The position numbers and the translations under genes are program-made. A stretch of 64,000 nt of DNA from Paractinoplanes ferrugineus (lineage in GTDB: Bacteria; Actinomycetota; Actinomycetes; Mycobacteriales; Micromonosporaceae), in NCBI RefSeq assembly GCF_016862195.1, contig NZ_BOMM01000067.1:1-64000 (forward strand). The letters run 5' to 3'. Of this stretch, positions 59,017-64,000 are shown piece by piece. A model generated the notes under the pieces. The model saw only the letters and a program-made list of their open reading frames with translations, did not search any database and had not been told where the DNA came from. Position 1 is the stretch's first letter, and each line of letters starts with the position of its first letter.

Positions 59017-60045
59017 GTGAATCTCAAACGATACGAGCTGACACCGCAGATGCGGGATTACGACGCGATGAAGGATCCGGCCGAGCGTCGTTACGTCCCG
59101 TACCTCATGTACTTCCACCGGACCGATTTCGCCTCGCCGGCGGTCAACACCGACAGGTCCGGATTTCGGATCAGCACCGGGCCGGACGGGACGAGGGCGT
59201 CGGCCGCCGGCCACATTCCGCCGGGACCGGTGCGGATCCTCGCGGGCGGCTCCACCGCGCTCGGCGTCGGAGCCTCAGCGGACTCGGCCACCCTGGCGTC
59301 CCTGCTGTGGAGCTCGTATGCCCCCTCGGGGCCGTGGCTCAACTTCGGCAGCTACTGCTTCAACCCCACGCAGGAGGTACTGCTCCTGGCGTTGTACCGG
59401 CACCTGCTCGGCGAGATCGAAGAGGTCGTCATCCTGTCCGGGATCAATGCCGTCATGGTGGCCCGGTTCCCCGAGTGGCAGCAGGGCGACCACGGTGCCT
59501 TCTTCTTCTGCGGTGACTACTACGAGAAGATGGCGGAACTGCGCGGACGCCACCGCAAGGGCTCCCGGCTCTTCGGCCGCCGCGGCGTGACCCCGACCAT
59601 CGCGACGCTCGACGACGCGCGCCATGACGTTCCCACGGTGATCGGCGCCGGGGTGGAGACCACCCTGCGCCAGCTCGACCTGTGGCGGCGCATCGCCGGG
59701 CCGCGGACCCGCATCTCGTACGTCCTGCAGCCGATGACCAGGTGGATGCCGTACGCCCTCGCCCCGCAAGAGCGGGTTCTCTTCGCCGAGAATGACCGGC
59801 TCTCCGAGCTGGGGCCGTGGGAGGACGTCTACGCCGACCTCGCCACGATCGAGTTCGGCCAGGCCTACGCCGACGCGCTGCGGGCCGGCTGTGCGAAGCA
59901 AGGCATCCAGTTCTTCGACCTGAACCCGGTCGTGGCGCAGGTCGCCACCGAACAGGACTGGATGTTCGTCGACCGGGTCCACTACAGCGACGCCGGCCAC
60001 GACATCGTCGCCCGGGTCACCGCCGAGACACTCGGACTCTCTTAG
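59017..60045 (+). CDS. SGNH-hydrolase-like protein of the 'inducer of phenazine A' type
   Basis: 342 aa, GTG start, no signal peptide. SGNH blocks are visible: ILAGGSTALGVGAS (block I, Ser), WLNFGSYCFNPTQEVLLLAL (block II), VVILSGINAVMVARFPEWQQ (block III, Gly-x-Asn) and MFVDRVHYSDAGHDIVARV (block V, Asp and His). Database relatives are sometimes labelled inducer of phenazine A (from memory). It may be an acyl- or peptidyl-esterase or transferase. It directly precedes a 30-aa peptide gene and a diiron-oxidase-like gene, on the same strand, so the three are likely one pathway module. Confidence 0.7.
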   Translation: MNLKRYELTPQMRDYDAMKDPAERRYVPYLMYFHRTDFASPAVNTDRSGFRISTGPDGTRASAAGHIPPGPVRILAGGSTALGVGASADSATLASLLWSSYAPSGPWLNFGSYCFNPTQEVLLLALYRHLLGEIEEVVILSGINAVMVARFPEWQQGDHGAFFFCGDYYEKMAELRGRHRKGSRLFGRRGVTPTIATLDDARHDVPTVIGAGVETTLRQLDLWRRIAGPRTRISYVLQPMTRWMPYALAPQERVLFAENDRLSELGPWEDVYADLATIEFGQAYADALRAGCAKQGIQFFDLNPVVAQVATEQDWMFVDRVHYSDAGHDIVARVTAETLGLS

Positions 60046-60102
60046 CCAGGCGCCGGCGGCCACGACCGCGCGGTCCGTGCACTGCCCGAGGAGGTCAGCG
60101 AC

Positions 60103-60195
60103 ATGTCCCTCATCCGCAAGATCATCGACAAGTTGTTCCGGCGCAAGGGCCGCGGCAACCGGAAGAAGGACGCATCGATCTATCCGATGTTCTGA
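60103..60195 (+). CDS. Candidate 30-aa precursor peptide ending SIYPMF
   Basis: The ATG has GAGGAGG 7-13 bases upstream, the strongest ribosome site in this arm. The peptide is an amphipathic, basic helix (MSLIRKIIDKLFRRKGRG) followed by a short linker and the C-terminal core-like KKDASIYPMF. It lies 57 bases after the SGNH-like gene and 53 before the heme-oxygenase-like diiron enzyme. The layout (basic leader, aromatic C-terminal core, modifying redox enzyme next door) is that of a RiPP precursor. No membrane segment; an antimicrobial or regulatory helix is the alternative. Confidence 0.65.
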   Translation: MSLIRKIIDKLFRRKGRGNRKKDASIYPMF

Positions 60196-60248
60196 CCTTC
60201 ACGCGGCCACCGCGCAGGTGGGCAGAGTCCATGAACGGGGGAGTGACT

Positions 60249-62471
60249 ATGCACTATGTCGCGACGAGCGCCGGCGCGGTGACCGACACACCGCGACCGC
60301 CCGGAGCCGGGATCGACTCCGCGTTCCGGACGATCTACGCCCGAGCCGCCGATCCGGAAGCCGCCATCCCGGGCGGCGGGTTGCCCGCGGCGATCCGTGC
60401 GGAGGTACGGGGCGGCGCCGAGGGCCTCGATCGGACTCTCGACGAACTGATCGAGGATGCGGCCGGCTGGTCGGCCGAGGCGGCACGACGATTTCAAGAG
60501 CTGGACCCGCCCGCCGATGACGAGGGCCACCGGCGGCTGATCCGGCGGGTGGTGCTGGACGGGGCTCCGCTCGGGCTGGCCGCCGGCGCCTGGTTGCAGT
60601 GGCTGACCAGCCCGGGTACCGCGGACGAGCCGCTGTTCCTGCGCATCCTGCGGCTCTACGCCTCGGACGTCGGCGCCGGTCATCCCGGCGCCGCCCGGGG
60701 CAGCGCCTACCTGGCGCTGCTGCGGCAACTGCGGGCGTCGGAAAACGCCGTGCCGACGGCGCGCCTGGCCGGCGACGCGCGCATCGGCGACACGGCGTTC
60801 CGCCTGCCGGCGATGCTGCTGCTGATGAGCCGGCGACCGGCCGAGTTCTGCCCCGAGCTCATCGGCGCGGACCTGTGCCTGCGGACCGTGGGGTTGCCGC
60901 CCCCGCTCACGCTGGTCCGGCCGCACACCCCGGCCGATTGGGCCGCGATCGACTACTCGCACGCCCGGGACGGGGGCGCCGCGCCGGCCGCGGAGTGCCG
61001 GGCCGTGGCCGAGGCCCTGGCGGGGGAGAGCGCGCCGGCGGCGACCGGTGTGCGGGCCGGCTTCGCCTGGACCCTGGCCGCGCTGCGCGAGCAGCACGAG
61101 ACGTTGCTCGACCAGCTACGGGCGTCCTTCGACCCGGCGTACGACATGGCCGAGCTGATCCGGCTCCGGTCCCGGGAGGGCTCGGTCTATCACCACGACT
61201 TCATGGTCGAGGGGCGGCCGCTGGCGGGGTGGCTGGCCGAGTGCCGCGACGATCCACGGCCCTTCCTCGAGGTCCTCGCGCGGAGCAAGCTGGTCAGGCC
61301 CGGCCGCCCCCTGAGCAGCCCGCTGGTCAGCGGATTGGTCAGCGAGCGCGGCCCGATGTTCCGGATCTTCTCGCCCGACGACCTCGCGGTGATCAGCCGC
61401 TGGATCGAGACGCTCCCCGCCGGGGACGCGAACGCCGCTCGCACCCCGATCGCCGGGCCGCACCCGACGAACCCTCGCCGGCCGGGCGAGGTGCTGGCTC
61501 GGCTGGACCACGATGAGCCGCCCGGCCCGGAGCCGGCGAGCCTGCGTGAGGCCTACCACCTGCTGATGGGACGCACGCTCGGCCCGCGACTGCGCGACTG
61601 GTCCCTGCGGTACACGCAGGGGTGGCTGGCCCGGTCACGCCACCGCCTCGACGCGAGCGCGATGCCGCTACCCCGGCAGTGGGGGGCGGAGGGTCTGCGA
61701 CCCTGGCTGCAGGTGCAGCACGACCGGCACAGCGGGGATTTCGAGTCGACCGCGGGCACGCCACTGCCCGCACGTACGGCGGTGATCGACGACGCCGTGC
61801 AGACGGCGCTGCTCACCCTCATCGACGGCAGCTGGCTGCAGGGCTTCACCGACTACGAGCTGGCCGCCTCCGAGATCGGGCATTCGCTGTTCGACACCTA
61901 CTGGGACGAGCTCGGCAACGGCGAGCCGGTGCTCAACCACCCACTCATCTACCGCGCGGTCCTCAAGGAGATGGACGTCGACCTGCCACCCACGGCGTCG
62001 CGGGAGTTCGCGCAGTGGCCCGGCTTCCGCGCGGAGTCCTTCGAACTGCCCGTCTACTGGTTGTGCGTCGGACGCTTCCCGCGCACGTTCCTGCCCGAGG
62101 TACTCGGTCTCAACCTGGCCATGGAGCTGTCCGGCGTGGGCGGCGCCTACCGCCGTGCCGGTCAGGCCCTGCGCGAGTACGGCTTCAGCACCCGGTTCGT
62201 CGACATCCACAACACCATCGACAACGTCGCCACGGGGCATTCGGCGTGGGCCGCCGACGCCATCGACACGCTGATGGCGGGGCTGCCTGACTCGTCCGGG
62301 CCGGGAAGCCGAACCGAGGCCTGGGAACGGGTGCGGACCGGGTTCCGGTCGCTCAACCCGCCGGGCGGTCTGCTGGCCCGCCGGGCCGAACGCCGCGCTC
62401 GCCGGGGCCGGACCCGGTGGCAGCCGGCCGGCCCGGCCGCCGCACCGACGCGGGAGGACGCGGGTGTCTGA
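60249..62471 (+). CDS. Heme-oxygenase-like diiron oxidase/oxygenase (HDO) with large N-terminal domain
   Basis: 740 aa; ATG at 60249 with GGGGGAG upstream. The C-terminal 220 residues show the iron-containing redox enzyme pattern: ASEIGHSLFDTYWDEL (Glu542, His545), LAMELSGVGGAYRRA (Glu626), VDIHNTIDNVATGHSAWA (Asp652, His654, Asp658, His664), enough acids and histidines for a diiron site. The first 500 residues are an unrecognised helical domain with YHHDFMVEGRPLAGWL. HDO enzymes do N-oxygenation, C-C cleavage or desaturation. Proximity to the 30-aa peptide suggests action on a peptide or on a peptide-bound amino acid. It overlaps the carbamoyltransferase gene by eight bases. Confidence 0.75.
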   Translation: MHYVATSAGAVTDTPRPPGAGIDSAFRTIYARAADPEAAIPGGGLPAAIRAEVRGGAEGLDRTLDELIEDAAGWSAEAARRFQELDPPADDEGHRRLIRRVVLDGAPLGLAAGAWLQWLTSPGTADEPLFLRILRLYASDVGAGHPGAARGSAYLALLRQLRASENAVPTARLAGDARIGDTAFRLPAMLLLMSRRPAEFCPELIGADLCLRTVGLPPPLTLVRPHTPADWAAIDYSHARDGGAAPAAECRAVAEALAGESAPAATGVRAGFAWTLAALREQHETLLDQLRASFDPAYDMAELIRLRSREGSVYHHDFMVEGRPLAGWLAECRDDPRPFLEVLARSKLVRPGRPLSSPLVSGLVSERGPMFRIFSPDDLAVISRWIETLPAGDANAARTPIAGPHPTNPRRPGEVLARLDHDEPPGPEPASLREAYHLLMGRTLGPRLRDWSLRYTQGWLARSRHRLDASAMPLPRQWGAEGLRPWLQVQHDRHSGDFESTAGTPLPARTAVIDDAVQTALLTLIDGSWLQGFTDYELAASEIGHSLFDTYWDELGNGEPVLNHPLIYRAVLKEMDVDLPPTASREFAQWPGFRAESFELPVYWLCVGRFPRTFLPEVLGLNLAMELSGVGGAYRRAGQALREYGFSTRFVDIHNTIDNVATGHSAWAADAIDTLMAGLPDSSGPGSRTEAWERVRTGFRSLNPPGGLLARRAERRARRGRTRWQPAGPAAAPTREDAGV

Positions 62472-64000
62472 GCTGATCCTCGGCGTCTCGGCCTTCTACC
62501 ACGACAGTGCGGCGGCGATCGTGCGCGACGGCGTTCCCGTCGCGGCAGCGCAGGAGGAACGCTTCAGCCGGGTGCGGCACGACTCGTCGTTCCCGGCCCG
62601 CGCGGTCGGTTACTGCCTCGACGAACTGGGCGTCTCGCTGCCCGACGTCTCCGCGATCGCCTACTACGAGGATCCCCGGCTCAAGTTCCGCCGGGTGCTC
62701 GCCACCCTGATCGGCGCCGCGCCGACCGGGTTCGCGTCCTTCCGCGAGACGATCCCGGGCTGGCTGGGCACCGGCGGCAAACTCGACGCGCTCGGCAACG
62801 TCCGGCGCGAGCTGGCGTCGCTGGGTCGCGGCCCGGTGCCCGGCATCGTCGCCCGCCGGCACCACGAGTCCCACGCGGCCTCGGCGTTCTTTCCCAGCCC
62901 GTACGACTCGGCCGCGGTGCTGTGCGTGGACGGTGTGGGGGAGTGGGCGACCACCACGCTGTGGCACGGCCGGGGCACCGAGCTGACGTCCCTGGCCGAG
63001 ATCCGGTTCCCGCACTCGCTGGGCCTGCTCTACTCCGCGTTCACATACTTCTGCGGGTTCAAGGTCGACTCCGGTGAGTACAAGCTGATGGGGCTGGCCC
63101 CGTACGGCGAGCCGCGGTTCGCCGAGCTGATCCTCGAGCGGTTGATCGACGTCAAACCGGACGGCTCGTTCCGGCTGAACATGGGCTACTTCGCGTACCT
63201 GCGAGGGCAGGTCATGACCGGGCGGGCGTTCGAGAAGCTGTTCGGCGGTCCACGCCGGACCGCGGAGGGGCCGCTGACCCAGCGCGAGTTCGACCTCGCG
63301 GCGTCGGTCCAGAAGGTCACCGAGGAGGTCATGCTCCGCCTGGCCCGGACGGCTCGGGACCGCACCGGGGAGTCCGTCCTGTGCCTGGCCGGCGGCGTCG
63401 CCCTCAACTGCGTCGCCAACGGGAAGATCGTCGAGAGCGGGATCTTCGACGAGGTCTGGGTCCAGCCCGCGGCCGGTGATGCCGGCGGAGCGCTCGGTGC
63501 CGCGCTCGCGGTGGCGATGACAAACGGGGCGAGACGCGAGCACACCGGCCGCGGCCGCGACGCGATGTCCGGAGCGCTGCTGGGCCCGTCGTTCACCTCG
63601 GCCCAGATCGCCGCCTACCTGGACGGCCGGCAGATCCCGCACCAGCGGCTGGAGCCCGGCGACCTGCCCGGCGCCGTCGCGGCGGAGTTGGCCTCGGGCC
63701 GGATCGTCGGCTGGTTCCAGGACCGGATGGAGTTCGGTCCGCGGGCCCTGGGCGCCCGGTCCATCCTGGGCGACGCCCGCGACCCGTCGATGCGGTCCGC
63801 GATGAACTTGAAGATCAAGTTCAGGGAGTCCTTCCGCCCGTTCGCCCCCGCGGTGCTGGCCTCGGAGGTCAAGGACTACTTCGATCTGGGCCAGGAGAGC
63901 CCGTACATGCTGCTGGTGGCGCAGGTGGCGGCGGCCCGGCAGGTGCCGGTCACCGACACCGGCGCCACCGGCATCGACCTGTTGCGGGTACCGCGCTCGA
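62464..64000 (+). CDS. Carbamoyltransferase, NodU/TobZ family (3' end outside window)
   Basis: About 512 of an expected 570-600 residues are inside the window; GTG at 62464 with GGGAGGA upstream. The Kae1-like N-terminal domain starts LILGVSAFYHDSAAAIVRDG and has the iron motif ARRHHESHAASAFFPSP; VLCLAGGVALNCVANGKIVE and QDRMEFGPRALGARSILGDA mark the YrdC-like/C-terminal parts. It transfers carbamoyl from carbamoyl phosphate to a hydroxyl of a sugar or natural product through carbamoyl-adenylate. Its eight-base overlap with the HDO gene shows a shared pathway. Confidence 0.9.
   Translation, partial: MSELILGVSAFYHDSAAAIVRDGVPVAAAQEERFSRVRHDSSFPARAVGYCLDELGVSLPDVSAIAYYEDPRLKFRRVLATLIGAAPTGFASFRETIPGWLGTGGKLDALGNVRRELASLGRGPVPGIVARRHHESHAASAFFPSPYDSAAVLCVDGVGEWATTTLWHGRGTELTSLAEIRFPHSLGLLYSAFTYFCGFKVDSGEYKLMGLAPYGEPRFAELILERLIDVKPDGSFRLNMGYFAYLRGQVMTGRAFEKLFGGPRRTAEGPLTQREFDLAASVQKVTEEVMLRLARTARDRTGESVLCLAGGVALNCVANGKIVESGIFDEVWVQPAAGDAGGALGAALAVAMTNGARREHTGRGRDAMSGALLGPSFTSAQIAAYLDGRQIPHQRLEPGDLPGAVAAELASGRIVGWFQDRMEFGPRALGARSILGDARDPSMRSAMNLKIKFRESFRPFAPAVLASEVKDYFDLGQESPYMLLVAQVAAARQVPVTDTGATGIDLLRVPRS

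Overview
The window is about 70% or more G+C, has dense codon use with GTG and TTG starts, strong GGAGG-type ribosome binding sites, and many MarR/PadR/MerR regulators and secreted enzymes. This suggests a mycelial actinomycete chromosome, probably Micromonosporaceae (Actinoplanes-like). That placement is inference; there is no rRNA in the window. I saw no tRNA, rRNA or CRISPR array.

Region 1 (1-9.8 kb): an alpha/beta hydrolase, a methyltransferase, a secreted protein, then a signalling and cell-wall group. The group holds an FHA-like protein overlapping a transmembrane Ser/Thr kinase that carries an outside lytic-transglycosylase-like domain, and, divergent from them, a 1263-residue exported protein with transglycosylase-like, golvesin-like and SGNH lipase domains. 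An IS605-type transposon end and gene debris follow. Region 2 (9.8-31.5 kb): a run of small transcription units: MarR, GH15 plus glucose dehydrogenase, a broken MerR gene, a SulP transporter, DUF4142, an ArsB/NhaD permease, CBS, an RsbQ/RsbP-like stress-signalling pair, DUF389, a MarR/MMPL divergon with a visible operator, a secreted PAF-acetylhydrolase-like enzyme, a PadR-controlled ABC exporter and a PL9 pectate lyase. Region 3 (31.6-38 kb): a persulfide-detoxification locus with a CstR-type repressor, three rhodaneses, a persulfide dioxygenase, TauE and four matching ATACCCC/GGGGTAT operators, followed by a nitroreductase and a metallo-hydrolase.

Region 4 (38.2 kb to the right edge) reads as a biosynthetic gene cluster. 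Its core is phosphonate chemistry: phosphonopyruvate decarboxylase, phosphonoacetaldehyde reductase, and a cupin/HTH dioxygenase of the HEPD/MPnS family whose visible metal site (His149, Gln153, Gly184, His190) matches methylphosphonate synthase rather than HEPD. A PhpE-like 2-hydroxyacid dehydrogenase and a PhpJ-like aldehyde dehydrogenase lie nearby. PEP mutase, the entry enzyme, is not in the window and may lie to the right. Mixed with this are two asparagine-synthetase-type enzymes, one with a C-terminal PqqD/RRE-like domain; a free-standing PqqD-like protein; a nucleotidyltransferase; two paralogous adenylate-kinase-like proteins; a uridine-kinase-like protein; a flavin monooxygenase; a methyltransferase; and a glycosyltransferase.

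Three unannotated small peptides sit at suggestive places in this cluster: 20 aa just upstream of the RRE-fused asparagine synthetase, 46 aa just upstream of the glycosyltransferase, and 30 aa between an SGNH-like protein and a heme-oxygenase-like diiron enzyme (HDO) of 740 aa. The last group runs into a carbamoyltransferase cut by the window end. My leading hypothesis is a hybrid phosphonate and ribosomal-peptide pathway, or two adjoining pathways, that build amide-linked phosphonate products on or beside small peptides.
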